A DNA stretch of 64,000 nt from an uncultured Sulfurovum sp. (lineage in GTDB: Bacteria; Campylobacterota; Campylobacteria; Campylobacterales; Sulfurovaceae): assembly GCA_913055205.1 (NCBI GenBank), contig CAJXJN010000008.1, positions 1 through 64,000 of the forward strand. The letters are read 5' to 3'. Position numbers and translations under genes: made by a program. Every line of letters starts with the position of its first letter. The first letter of the stretch is position 1. Shown here piece by piece: positions 42,678-52,090 of this stretch. Below the pieces are notes generated by a model. The model saw only the letters and a program-made list of their open reading frames with translations, did no database searches and had not been told where the DNA came from.

Positions 42678-42748
42678 AAATGATCTTTCATAAGCATCAC
42701 TAAAGTTTGCTTAGCTAAAATACCACAAATTTAATATATAGGAACATT

Positions 42749-43276
42749 ATGACAATTACAAATGAAAATTGCGTTGTAGCAATCGAATACGAAGTAAAAG
42801 AAGCGGGTACAACAGAAGTTGTAGATACAAATAAAGGTGCAGAGCCACTAGAGTTCATCACAGGAAAAGGTCACATCATCCCTGGTCTTGAAAATGCCCT
42901 TACCGGTATGGCTAAAGGTGAAAGCGGAGATATCATGGTCAAAGCTGCAGATGCATACGGTGAAGTAAATCCGGAAGCGATGCAAACACTGCCGATCGAG
43001 CAATTCGAAGGTGTTGATCTTAAAGAAGGTATGACACTTTACGGTCAAGGTGAACATGGAGAAACTGTACAGGTAACAGTAACTTCTTTTGACGATAAAG
43101 AAGTAAAGATAGACTTTAACCATCCATTGGCTGGTAAAGACCTTATGTTCTCAGTAACTGTTCTTGATGCAAGAGAGGCTACAGCAGATGAAGCTGCTTC
43201 CGGTCAAGTTGGTGGTGCACAAGGTGGGAGTTGTGGTTCTCACGGAGAAGGTGGAGGATGTGGCTGCAGTCATTAA
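42749..43276 (+). CDS. slyD: FKBP-type peptidyl-prolyl isomerase SlyD-like with Gly/Cys/His tail
   Basis: FITGKGHIIPGLENALTGMAKGE; tail GGSCGSHGEGGGCGCSH. Confidence 0.93.
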   Translation: MTITNENCVVAIEYEVKEAGTTEVVDTNKGAEPLEFITGKGHIIPGLENALTGMAKGESGDIMVKAADAYGEVNPEAMQTLPIEQFEGVDLKEGMTLYGQGEHGETVQVTVTSFDDKEVKIDFNHPLAGKDLMFSVTVLDAREATADEAASGQVGGAQGGSCGSHGEGGGCGCSH

Positions 43277-43291
43277 GCTTTCTTACTTCAA

Positions 43292-43320
43292 AGGTCAAAC
43301 AGTTTAATACTGTTTGACCT
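43292..43320 (+). terminator. rho-independent terminator downstream of slyD
   Basis: AGGTCAAACAGT TTAAT ACTGTTTGACCT GTTTT; perfect 12-bp stem. Confidence 0.88.
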
Positions 43321-43489
43321 GTTTTCGCCTCATTTATACCTAATCTCTTTTTCACTTAAAAAACATAAATCTTATAGTAATTTACAATTTATATTTTGTA
43401 TATTTTGTATATTTTTTTATTTATTATATTTTTCTCTTATTTTTGCTATCATAAGTAAGAGAAGAATATAGGATAAATGGGGGAAAAGA

Positions 43490-44836
43490 ATGAAAGGGAT
43501 AGAAGATTTTTTTGATATTAATATGGTATTAATGGCTCTGTTTTCCTCGTTGGAGACAATAAGAGATGAAAAGAAAATTGAACTTATTTATGATATAGAT
43601 GCAACTGTACCAAAGGAATTAAAGGGTAATGCTGAAGCATTATCTCATCTTCTTACACAAATACTCCTCTTTGTTTTTCAAAATACTAACCAAAAAGAGA
43701 TCGTATTGTATCTTTTAGCTCCTAAAGATTTTTTATATGAGGAAACAATATCTTTTGAGATCAGAGAAACCGATCTTAGTAAAGAAAAGGTAACAAGTTT
43801 TCTGGAAACCCAATTAAACAAAAATCTTGAACTGCTTGATGGAAAGATTATAATTAAGGATGAAAATCCTTCAGATATACATGTTAATATACCATTTAAA
43901 CTAAATAAATTGGGGGATAGACGTTATTATAGATTACCTGACATGGCAATGTTGGGTAAAAAAGTTTTATTGATCTGTAAGAGCCAGAAGGTAGCAAAAA
44001 GTATCCAAAAAATGTTTAAATACTTTCTTTATAATGTGGATGTAGGAGTTGATGAATATAAGAGACGGGGAAGTAATCTAACCCAGTATGATATATTTAT
44101 CATAGAGGATAAGCTTACTACCGAAGAGATTGAAAAGTTAGTTGAAAAAGTACAAAAAGATACGCCTTTGAAATATGTAATACTTGAGGATTCAAATTAT
44201 GATACAGAGAGTATAAATAAGCATATAGTGTCCACCTATTTAATAAAACCTGTCATTCCAGAGAGTATATTTGAATTGATCATATTACTTTTTGAGCATG
44301 ATGTGAAAGATAGAAGTATAAAATCTGAAGAGAATAAAACCATTGTTAATATGGAAAACTATATTAATGAAGCTTTTAAAAAAGAAAAAGAATATTTTAG
44401 AGAAAAGAGTGAAGAGCATAAAATAAATCACAATAACTTGAAAAAGAGTGATCTTCATAGTATAAAACACGAAAAAAAAGAGATTGAAACCGTTATCCTA
44501 GATACTAAAGTAGGAGAGCAGAATACAAAAAAAGTGGGTCTGTCATATGCAAAAGAATTAAAGAAGTTTTTAGATAGTTTTGATCATTCAGATGTATATT
44601 TTAGACAAATAGTGAATGAAAAAGCAATATGGCAAATTAAAGAATTTTGTATAGAATTGGAAAAAAAAGCAAAGACCATAGGTGCTCATAGCATGTTGAA
44701 TCTTACTGATCAGATCACTCTTCTTCTTATATATAACAAACTGGATACACTTCCTGTATATGTTGGAAAATATCATATAGAACTGGAAAAACTTATTAGA
44801 GAGATCAATCGTTATCTAAATTCCTTGAAAATATAG
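43490..44836 (+). CDS. signalling protein with degenerate HATPase, pseudo-receiver and Hpt-like regions
   Basis: QILLFVFQNT N-box-like; YDIFIIEDKL...LIKPV receiver-like; C-terminal helical AKTIGAHSMLNLTDQ Hpt-like. Confidence 0.5.
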   Translation: MKGIEDFFDINMVLMALFSSLETIRDEKKIELIYDIDATVPKELKGNAEALSHLLTQILLFVFQNTNQKEIVLYLLAPKDFLYEETISFEIRETDLSKEKVTSFLETQLNKNLELLDGKIIIKDENPSDIHVNIPFKLNKLGDRRYYRLPDMAMLGKKVLLICKSQKVAKSIQKMFKYFLYNVDVGVDEYKRRGSNLTQYDIFIIEDKLTTEEIEKLVEKVQKDTPLKYVILEDSNYDTESINKHIVSTYLIKPVIPESIFELIILLFEHDVKDRSIKSEENKTIVNMENYINEAFKKEKEYFREKSEEHKINHNNLKKSDLHSIKHEKKEIETVILDTKVGEQNTKKVGLSYAKELKKFLDSFDHSDVYFRQIVNEKAIWQIKEFCIELEKKAKTIGAHSMLNLTDQITLLLIYNKLDTLPVYVGKYHIELEKLIREINRYLNSLKI

Positions 44837-44927
44837 TTTTATAGGCTATCCCTCTTTTTAATTTGTGTTACTATCGTATCATAATTTAAAGATGGTAAAA
44901 TACGTTAATTTCAATTAAGGATAACGT

Positions 44928-45869
44928 ATGTCAATCAAATGTGCATTTTTATTTCCAGGACAAGGTTCACAAGCTGTAGGGATGGGGCAAGATTTTTTCA
45001 ACAACTCTGATGTAGCTAAACAAATGGTAGCAGATGCTGCTGAAAGAACAGGTATAGACTTTGAAGGTCTTCTTTTTACGGAAAATGATGATTTGGAAAA
45101 AACAGAGTTTACACAGCCTGCTATCTTACTTGTATCTGCCATAGCACATAAATTGTTTGAAGATGAAATGCCTATTAAACCTGTGTATGCATTGGGACAC
45201 TCTTTAGGTGAATTTTCTGCACTGGTTTCTGTAGGTGCCATAAATGCCATAGATGCAGTAGAATTGGTAAATCTTCGTGGTAAACTCATGGCTGAAGCAT
45301 GTGCAGGCCAAGATGTAGGAATGATGGTCTCTTTAGGGCTTGAAGATGAGGTAGTAGAAGAGATATGTAACGCACAAAGGGAAGCTGGTATGAAAGTATG
45401 GCCGGTAAACTACAATGCAGTAGGTCAGATAGTCATTGCAGGGATCAAACCGGACCTTGAAAAGCTTGAACCTGTCTTGAAAGAAGCAAAAGCGAGAAGG
45501 GTGATGTTACTTAACATGTCGGTAGCAAGTCACTGTCCTCTGCTTGAGAGTGCTGTTGTACCTTTGGCTGAGAAACTCACAGAAGTGCTAAAAGATGAGT
45601 TTACTGCACCTGTAGTGTCAAATGTAACAGCCCAAAAATACAGTACAAAAGAAGAGGCATTGGATCTGCTTCCTAAGCAGTTGGTCTCTCCTGTACTCTA
45701 TAAACACTCTATCGCTAATTTTGATGATGAGGTAGATTGTTATGTGGAATTCGGACATGGCGGTGTACTGAAAGGGCTTAACCGTAAAGCAACGAAAAAA
45801 CCTCACTTTGTAGTTTCAGATATGGCATCATTGGCAACTGCTATTGAAGAGATCACTAAACTGGGTTAA
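44928..45869 (+). CDS. fabD: malonyl CoA-ACP transacylase
   Basis: FPGQGSQAVGMG; ALGHSLGEFSALV. Confidence 0.96.
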   Translation: MSIKCAFLFPGQGSQAVGMGQDFFNNSDVAKQMVADAAERTGIDFEGLLFTENDDLEKTEFTQPAILLVSAIAHKLFEDEMPIKPVYALGHSLGEFSALVSVGAINAIDAVELVNLRGKLMAEACAGQDVGMMVSLGLEDEVVEEICNAQREAGMKVWPVNYNAVGQIVIAGIKPDLEKLEPVLKEAKARRVMLLNMSVASHCPLLESAVVPLAEKLTEVLKDEFTAPVVSNVTAQKYSTKEEALDLLPKQLVSPVLYKHSIANFDDEVDCYVEFGHGGVLKGLNRKATKKPHFVVSDMASLATAIEEITKLG

Positions 45870-46573
45870 TGATGAGTTCTAAAATAGCGATCATGGGTGC
45901 AATGCCCGAAGAGATAGAACCGATTATCAATAAATTGGAAAACCTTAAAGAGACAGCGTATGCTGCAAATAAGTATTATGAAGGTACTTATCATGGTAAA
46001 GAGGTTGTTGTAGCCTATTCGAAAATAGGAAAAGTTTTTGCTACATTGACGGCTACGATACTCATAGAAAAATTTGGCTGTGATAAACTCCTTTTCTCTG
46101 GTGTAGCAGGTGCGATCTCTGATGAACTGAAGATCGGTGATCTTATCATCGCAGATGGTTTGTGTCAGCATGACTTGGACATTACGGCTTTTGGTCATGC
46201 TCATGGATATGTGCCGGAGGGCGAAGTGTGTGTTCCTTCCGATGAGGAGCTTAGAGAAGTGGCTAAAAAAGTCGCTGAGAGCAAAGGCTTGACACTTAAA
46301 GAAGGTATTATCGCTACAGGTGACCAGTTTGTGGCAGATACTCAGCGTAAAGAGTGGATAAGTAAGACTTTTAATGCAGATGCATTGGAAATGGAGGGTG
46401 CTGCTGTTGCTGTAGTCTGTTCAGCTTTGAATGTACCGTTCTTCATTTTACGTGCTATCTCTGACAGTGCAGATATGGATGCAGGATTTGATTTTGATGC
46501 TTTCCTGGAAAGCTCAGCGAAGATATCTGCTGATTTCATTTTGAGTATGGTGGATGCGATTGAGTACAAATAA
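45869..46573 (+). CDS. mtn: 5'-methylthioadenosine/S-adenosylhomocysteine nucleosidase
   Basis: IAIMGAMPEEIEPI; FSGVAGAIS; ALEMEGAAVAVVC; RAISDSAD. Confidence 0.95.
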   Translation: MMSSKIAIMGAMPEEIEPIINKLENLKETAYAANKYYEGTYHGKEVVVAYSKIGKVFATLTATILIEKFGCDKLLFSGVAGAISDELKIGDLIIADGLCQHDLDITAFGHAHGYVPEGEVCVPSDEELREVAKKVAESKGLTLKEGIIATGDQFVADTQRKEWISKTFNADALEMEGAAVAVVCSALNVPFFILRAISDSADMDAGFDFDAFLESSAKISADFILSMVDAIEYK

Positions 46574-46601
46574 CCGAAGAGAAGCCTCTAAAAGCATCCC
46601 T

Positions 46602-47366
46602 ATGAGTAAGAAGCTGCTTAAGTTGGTGGGCAAGACCAATGCCGAGTTCAGGCTCATAGGTGAGGGCGATAAAGTACTTGTAGGACTGAGTGGAGGAAAA
46701 GATTCACTGGCTTTGGTGCATGCACTTAAACACATACAGCGTCATGCCCCTTTTGAATTTGAGTTTGAAGCCTGTACCATTAAATATGGGATGCCGGATG
46801 AACATTATGAGTTCCTTTCCAAACATTGTGAAGAGTATGGCATTAAACATACCGTGTATGATACGAATATCTTTGAGATCTCACATGATACCATAAGAGA
46901 GAACTCCTCTTTTTGTTCCTATTTTTCACGTATGAGAAGAGGGGCCTTATATACTTTTGCCGAGCAGGGCGGATTTACCAAAGTTGCACTGGGACATCAC
47001 TTTGATGATACAGTAGAGAGTTTCTTTATGAATATGTTCTACAATGGAACCATGCGAGCTTTGGCACCTATCTACAAAACAGGCAGAGGGTTTCACCTTA
47101 TACGCCCGCTTATACAGGCAAGAGAGTCACAGCTGCGTGCCTTTGCCGAAGAGAACAACTTGCAAGTTATAGGGGATGAAGCATGCCCGGCTATGCTTAA
47201 AGATGTCAAAATGCCTCATGCAAGAGCCTCTACCAAAGAGTGGCTGGCAGGGCTTGAAAAAGAGAATAAAGATATTTTTAAAATGTTCAAAGCTTCATTC
47301 AAGCATATCCATGATGACACCTTTTTAGACCCAACACGCTGGAACAGGGATGATATAGAGAGATGA
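46602..47366 (+). CDS. ttcA: TtcA-family tRNA 2-thiocytidine synthetase-like PP-loop protein
   Basis: VGLSGGKDSLALVHALKH; FCSYFSRMRRG (second Cys of CxxC replaced). Confidence 0.85.
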   Translation: MSKKLLKLVGKTNAEFRLIGEGDKVLVGLSGGKDSLALVHALKHIQRHAPFEFEFEACTIKYGMPDEHYEFLSKHCEEYGIKHTVYDTNIFEISHDTIRENSSFCSYFSRMRRGALYTFAEQGGFTKVALGHHFDDTVESFFMNMFYNGTMRALAPIYKTGRGFHLIRPLIQARESQLRAFAEENNLQVIGDEACPAMLKDVKMPHARASTKEWLAGLEKENKDIFKMFKASFKHIHDDTFLDPTRWNRDDIER

Positions 47367-47471
47367 ATAATCTCTGGTAGGTCGGGATAGTGTTTTTACT
47401 TTTGTTTTAGATAGGGCTTTGGGCTAGGAAATCATAGCATGGGTGGTGAATTCTAAAGCAAAGGGTGTGAA

Positions 47472-47579
47472 ATGGAAACAATGGTTTCTGTTTTGGCACT
47501 TGTGGTATCTGTACTAAAGATCATTTTGATGTGGTTAAATTATAGAAGTTGTAAGAAAAGCCGAAAGAACACAGATTGA
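47472..47579 (+). CDS. candidate 35-aa single-TM small protein (type I toxin-like)
   Basis: METMVSVLALVVSVLKIILMWLNYRSCKKSRKNTD; AAAGG upstream of ATG; basic C-terminus. Confidence 0.4.
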   Translation: METMVSVLALVVSVLKIILMWLNYRSCKKSRKNTD

Positions 47580-47586
47580 GAAATCT

Positions 47587-47624
47587 CACAAGGTTTAGAG
47601 AGTTGCACCTCTCTAAACCTTGTG
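47587..47624. other. perfect 16-bp-stem hairpin immediately downstream of the small ORF
   Basis: CACAAGGTTTAGAGAG TTGCAC CTCTCTAAACCTTGTG. Confidence 0.9.
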
Positions 47625-47695
47625 TGTACCCTTTGCATAATTTTACAAAAATAAGCTTTAATGAAAATAAAACCTTTTATTCTTTCTTGCTCTTA

Positions 47696-47798
47696 GGAAG
47701 TGGAGACTTCAGTCCCGCTAAAAGTTCGAACTATTATCAAATTATGCAAAACTTCTTATCATTTATGATTGTGAAGTGGGACTGAAGTCTCCACTTCC
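47696..47798. repeat. REP/BIME-like palindromic element, copy 3 (short form, no outer TIR)
   Basis: GGAAGTGGAGACTTCAGTCCC ... GGGACTGAAGTCTCCACTTCC, perfect 21-bp inverted arms. Confidence 0.88.
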
Positions 47799-47812
47799 GA
47801 GAAAAAAATGGA

Positions 47813-47818
47813 TATAAT
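47813..47818 (+). promoter_or_regulatory. candidate -10 element for rluD
   Basis: ATGGATATAATTCGC just upstream of the rluD start. Confidence 0.5.
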
Positions 47819-47841
47819 TCGCAAAACAAAAAGAGAAGCGT

Positions 47842-48795
47842 ATGAATAAATTTACAGTACAAACTGCAGGTCGCATAGACAAAATCCTAGCAACGGAACT
47901 AGATGTAAGCCGCAACCAGGTAGAGAAGCTTGTAAAAGACGGGCTGGTCTCTGTGAATGGTAAGACCATCACAAAAACCAGCTTCAAAGTAACAGAGGGT
48001 GATGAGGTCTCTTATGAGTTCAAAGAAGCAGAGAAACGTGAGCCTGTAGAGATAGACTTTGATGTGGAGATACTTTATGAAGATGAGTATCTCCTTGTTG
48101 TCAATAAACCTTCCGGTTTAGTGGTACATCCTGCACCTTCGGTCAAAGAGCCTACACTGGTGGACTGGTTGGTGAAAAAGGGTATCTCTCTTTCTACTGT
48201 TTCAGGTGAAGAGCGTCACGGTATCGTCCATCGCATAGACAAAGAGACTACTGGGGCATTGGTGATAGCCAAAGACAACAAAGTACATGAAGCTCTCAGC
48301 GAACAGCTGCAGGACAAGAGTATGGGACGCTACTACCTTGCACTTATAGACCACCCTTTAAAAGAGGATGTCATCGTAGATAAACCTATAGGGAGAAACC
48401 CTAAAAACAGGCTGAAGATGGATGTTGTAGCTCATGGCAAACCTGCCAAAACAGCCTTTAAAAAGCTTTTGACCTCTGCGTATGGTGTGGAGCTGATAGC
48501 AGCAAAACTCTTTACCGGGAGAACCCATCAGATACGTGTGCATTTGAACACTTTGGGACGTCATATTTTGGGTGATGATTTATATGGCTTTAAGAGCAAA
48601 AGAGATAAAATAGCACGAGTTAATCTGCATGCATATTTATTATATTTAATACACCCTATTACCGGTGAGAAAATGGAGTTTACCGCACCACTTTTTGATG
48701 ATATGAAACGGTATTTATCTAAATATTTTGATCAAGGTGAAATCGATGAGAAAATTAATCCTCTTACTCTGGGCACTCTTTTTACTAACTTTTAA
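47842..48795 (+). CDS. rluD: RluD-family 23S rRNA pseudouridine synthase
   Basis: S4 domain; HGIVHRIDKETTGALVIAK. Confidence 0.94.
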   Translation: MNKFTVQTAGRIDKILATELDVSRNQVEKLVKDGLVSVNGKTITKTSFKVTEGDEVSYEFKEAEKREPVEIDFDVEILYEDEYLLVVNKPSGLVVHPAPSVKEPTLVDWLVKKGISLSTVSGEERHGIVHRIDKETTGALVIAKDNKVHEALSEQLQDKSMGRYYLALIDHPLKEDVIVDKPIGRNPKNRLKMDVVAHGKPAKTAFKKLLTSAYGVELIAAKLFTGRTHQIRVHLNTLGRHILGDDLYGFKSKRDKIARVNLHAYLLYLIHPITGEKMEFTAPLFDDMKRYLSKYFDQGEIDEKINPLTLGTLFTNF

Positions 48796-49420
48796 TGGAT
48801 GTGGTGGTATTAAAGGGCTTTTTGTTTATAAAACAGATCCAACACTAAAGACTATTACTCAAGTAAGAGCACTGCCAATGATGAGCTCTGTAGGTTTTGA
48901 GTGGAAAAAGATAGAAGATAATCGTGTACATGGCATTAATATATATAGAGGTTCTCCTCATGATAGATTCGGTACAGATCAAGGGTTTAAACGTATTGGT
49001 TCCATAGGTAACCGTTATGGAACACATTTTGTCGATACGCATGTCAAACCAAATACTACGTATCTCTATACCTTTACGACTTTTTCTTTCGGAAAAGAGT
49101 CTAAACATGGTGCAGTGATAAAAGTAAAAACACGTCCGACTTTTGATGCTGTCTCTTTTTTGCAAGCGTATAAAGTAGCACCCGGTGTAGTGAAACTCTT
49201 GTGGAAACCCCACCCAAGCGAAAGGATCAATGCTTATATCATTGAAAGATCTGTCAATGGCGGTGAATGGAAATATATGGCTCAGGCAGAGGGCCAGTTG
49301 ATGGCTGAGTACATTGATACTTTCGTAAGAGCAGGGAATACCTATGCTTATCGTATCATTGCAAAAAGCTATGACGGTATCAGAGCCAAAGCAAGTCAAG
49401 TTACATATATATCATTATAA
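48746..49420 (+). CDS. fibronectin type III-like lipoprotein
   Basis: LLTFNGCGG lipobox; FN3-like repeats (TYLYTFTTFS..., TYAYRIIAKSYDG). Confidence 0.75.
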   Translation: MRKLILLLWALFLLTFNGCGGIKGLFVYKTDPTLKTITQVRALPMMSSVGFEWKKIEDNRVHGINIYRGSPHDRFGTDQGFKRIGSIGNRYGTHFVDTHVKPNTTYLYTFTTFSFGKESKHGAVIKVKTRPTFDAVSFLQAYKVAPGVVKLLWKPHPSERINAYIIERSVNGGEWKYMAQAEGQLMAEYIDTFVRAGNTYAYRIIAKSYDGIRAKASQVTYISL

Positions 49421-49432
49421 AGAGGATAGTCA

Positions 49433-50602
49433 ATGCCACATTTAAAAGTTACCCCCTTTGATACTTCTGCCATAGAACAACAACTTCCAGCAAGTAAAAT
49501 ACTTACCTTTCGTGCAACAGCTTTGAAAGGAGATGATGAACTTTTGGGTGTTGAGCATGGCGGTGAAGAGTTCCTGCTTCAGATCAAACCGGATGAAAAA
49601 GCAACACTGATCAAATATGATAAAGTTACAAGACCGCTTAAAGTGAATCTTCTCAAAGAAGCATTGGATAAAGTTTCCAAAGAATTAGATCTTGAGATAC
49701 AAAGTTCCAATATTGCACTGTCCAATACAAAACCTGCACTCTCATCAGAATATTTTAAAAAGATAGAAGATTTTGAAAACATGACATATCCCAAAGAGAA
49801 GATATCTGTCGAGGTAGGTTTTGGTTCAGGGCGGCACTTGCTTCATCAGGCACAGAAAAATCCGGATACACTTTTTATAGGTTTGGAGATACATACACCT
49901 TCTGCCCAACAAGTGCTCAGGCAGATAGAATTGCTGGGACTTGATAATATTTGGGTAGTGAACTATGATGCAAGACTTTTTTTGGAGATGTTGCCTTCAA
50001 ATTCCTGTGAGCAGATATTCGTACACTTTCCTGTCCCTTGGGATAAAAAACCTCATAGACGGGTTATCAGTCCAAGTTTTCTTGATGAGTCAATGCGTGT
50101 GCTTAGAAAGGGTGGCCGTTTGGAATTGCGTACAGACAGTGATAAGTACTTTTGGTATGCCTTGGAGACTTTCTTTGCCGTACCAAAAGTAGAGGTGGAA
50201 GTACGTAAGAATGAAGCTTTGGAGGTCACCAGTAAGTATGAGGCAAGATGGAGAAGACAAGAGAAAGATATCTATGATGTTTATGTGAAATGTAGAAAAA
50301 ATTCTGAACCTAAGGAATTGCATATAGATTTTAACTTTAATATTGTAAAGTATAAAAAAGGTTTAGAGAAGAAGTTGCCTCAAAAAGCAATGGTCCTGGA
50401 TGGATACTTTGTACACTTTGAACGTATCTACAAAATCGGGGAAGAAAAACTTCTTATTAAGTGTGCATTTGGAAGTTTTGACAGACCCGAACATAAATAT
50501 ATTTTATTAGAAGAAAACAGCTGCAGGTACTTTGTCTCACCGCCAGTGAAGACAACAGTCAACTATGAAGCACATAAAAAAATAGTGGAACTTCTCCATT
50601 AA
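49433..50602 (+). CDS. trmB: tRNA (guanine-N7)-methyltransferase
   Basis: VEVGFGSGRHLLHQAQKNPDTLFIGLEIH; HFPVPWDKKPHRRV. Confidence 0.92.
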   Translation: MPHLKVTPFDTSAIEQQLPASKILTFRATALKGDDELLGVEHGGEEFLLQIKPDEKATLIKYDKVTRPLKVNLLKEALDKVSKELDLEIQSSNIALSNTKPALSSEYFKKIEDFENMTYPKEKISVEVGFGSGRHLLHQAQKNPDTLFIGLEIHTPSAQQVLRQIELLGLDNIWVVNYDARLFLEMLPSNSCEQIFVHFPVPWDKKPHRRVISPSFLDESMRVLRKGGRLELRTDSDKYFWYALETFFAVPKVEVEVRKNEALEVTSKYEARWRRQEKDIYDVYVKCRKNSEPKELHIDFNFNIVKYKKGLEKKLPQKAMVLDGYFVHFERIYKIGEEKLLIKCAFGSFDRPEHKYILLEENSCRYFVSPPVKTTVNYEAHKKIVELLH

Positions 50603-50613
50603 AGGGAATATCG

Positions 50614-51288
50614 ATGTCTAATGTAATTACCGCTTCACATCTTACACTTGCGTATGACAATGGTGCAAAAGAGATCATCAAAGATGCAAGTTTCAGTATC
50701 AAAAAAGGGGAGTTCGTTTTTATCACAGGACCTAGCGGTTCTGGTAAATCGACACTCCTTAAAGCACTTTTCGGGCAGCTCAAGCCTACAGGAGGGAATC
50801 TTATAGTAGGTGGATTGGATTTAGCCAATATTCGTCAAAGTAAACTTCAAGAACTTAGAACACATATGGGGATTATTTTTCAAGATTATAAACTTGTGAA
50901 TGAATGGACAGTAGCCAAAAATGTTGTTTTGCCTTTAATGATAGCAGGGTATTCTGTAGATGTACAAAATACACAGGCTCATAGACTTCTTAAGCATGTC
51001 AAGCTTGCTGAACATGCTGATAAATTCCCGCTTGAATTAAGTGGTGGGGAGCAACAGCGTGTAGGTGTAGCAAGAGCGTTAGCCAAAAATCCGGTAGTAA
51101 TACTGGCAGATGAGCCTACCGGTAACCTGGATGACTACTCATCAAACGTGATCTGGGATTTGATGGAAAATGCATGTCAACAACTAGAGACAACGGTTCT
51201 GGTAGTGACACATAAAATTCCAACAATCTTCTCTCTGCCGTATAGACATTTCATTATAGAGAGTAAGGGTGTATATGAAGTTCATTAA
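50614..51288 (+). CDS. ftsE: cell division ATP-binding protein FtsE
   Basis: [31 protein letters not shown]; adjacent ftsX. Confidence 0.93.
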   Translation: MSNVITASHLTLAYDNGAKEIIKDASFSIKKGEFVFITGPSGSGKSTLLKALFGQLKPTGGNLIVGGLDLANIRQSKLQELRTHMGIIFQDYKLVNEWTVAKNVVLPLMIAGYSVDVQNTQAHRLLKHVKLAEHADKFPLELSGGEQQRVGVARALAKNPVVILADEPTGNLDDYSSNVIWDLMENACQQLETTVLVVTHKIPTIFSLPYRHFIIESKGVYEVH

Positions 51289-52090
51289 AAACCATCTTAT
51301 GTTTATTCTTCCGCTTATGGCGATACTTTTAGGTGTAGAGTTCTACCTTGTATTTGACAGGACCACGGATTCTTATGAAAAAGGTCTTAAAGAGGGATAT
51401 TCTATGCTTGTGGTTACTAAAAAACCTATGGAACTTTCAGCATTTAAAGCACTCAATAAACATATCAGTACAAGTCAAAAGATACAAAGAGAGAATATTG
51501 TTTCAGAGATAGCTAAAGGAATGAGTCAAAGCAGTAGTAAAGAAATACTTTCTTCATTACCTTACTTTTATAACGTGGGATTGGACTCCTACTTGCATAC
51601 CTCTGCCTTGGAAAAGATCAAAACAGATCTTGAGATGGATTCAAATATCAAAAAAGTAGAAACCTTTGGCAGCAGCTATAGTTCATCGTACAGACTTTTC
51701 TCTTTTATCAAGTTTACTTTAAAATTGTTTATCGGCTTTATAGCGGTAGTCAGTCTTTTTCTCATCATTAAGCAGATGGAGATATGGAAATATACACATA
51801 GAGAGCGTATGCAAGTCATGGAGATATTTGGTGCTCCATTGATATTAAGATCGGGTGTACTTTTTAAAGCGGCGATAGTGGATGCCTTTTTTGCAACTAT
51901 TTTAACCAGTGTGGTTTTTCTATATGTGAAATTTCAATGGGCAGCCAATAGTGGTATAGATATTATGATGCAAAATCAAGAAGCGCTTTTCAGACTTACC
52001 GATATAGCTATTCTTTTAGGCTCTGCATTACTTATTGTGATCATTTCAGTATATACTGTTGTGTTTTCAAACAAGGGAGTTCAGGAGTGA
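51269..52090 (+). CDS. ftsX: cell division protein FtsX
   Basis: four TM topology, overlap with ftsE. Confidence 0.85.
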   Translation: MYMKFIKNHLMFILPLMAILLGVEFYLVFDRTTDSYEKGLKEGYSMLVVTKKPMELSAFKALNKHISTSQKIQRENIVSEIAKGMSQSSSKEILSSLPYFYNVGLDSYLHTSALEKIKTDLEMDSNIKKVETFGSSYSSSYRLFSFIKFTLKLFIGFIAVVSLFLIIKQMEIWKYTHRERMQVMEIFGAPLILRSGVLFKAAIVDAFFATILTSVVFLYVKFQWAANSGIDIMMQNQEALFRLTDIAILLGSALLIVIISVYTVVFSNKGVQE

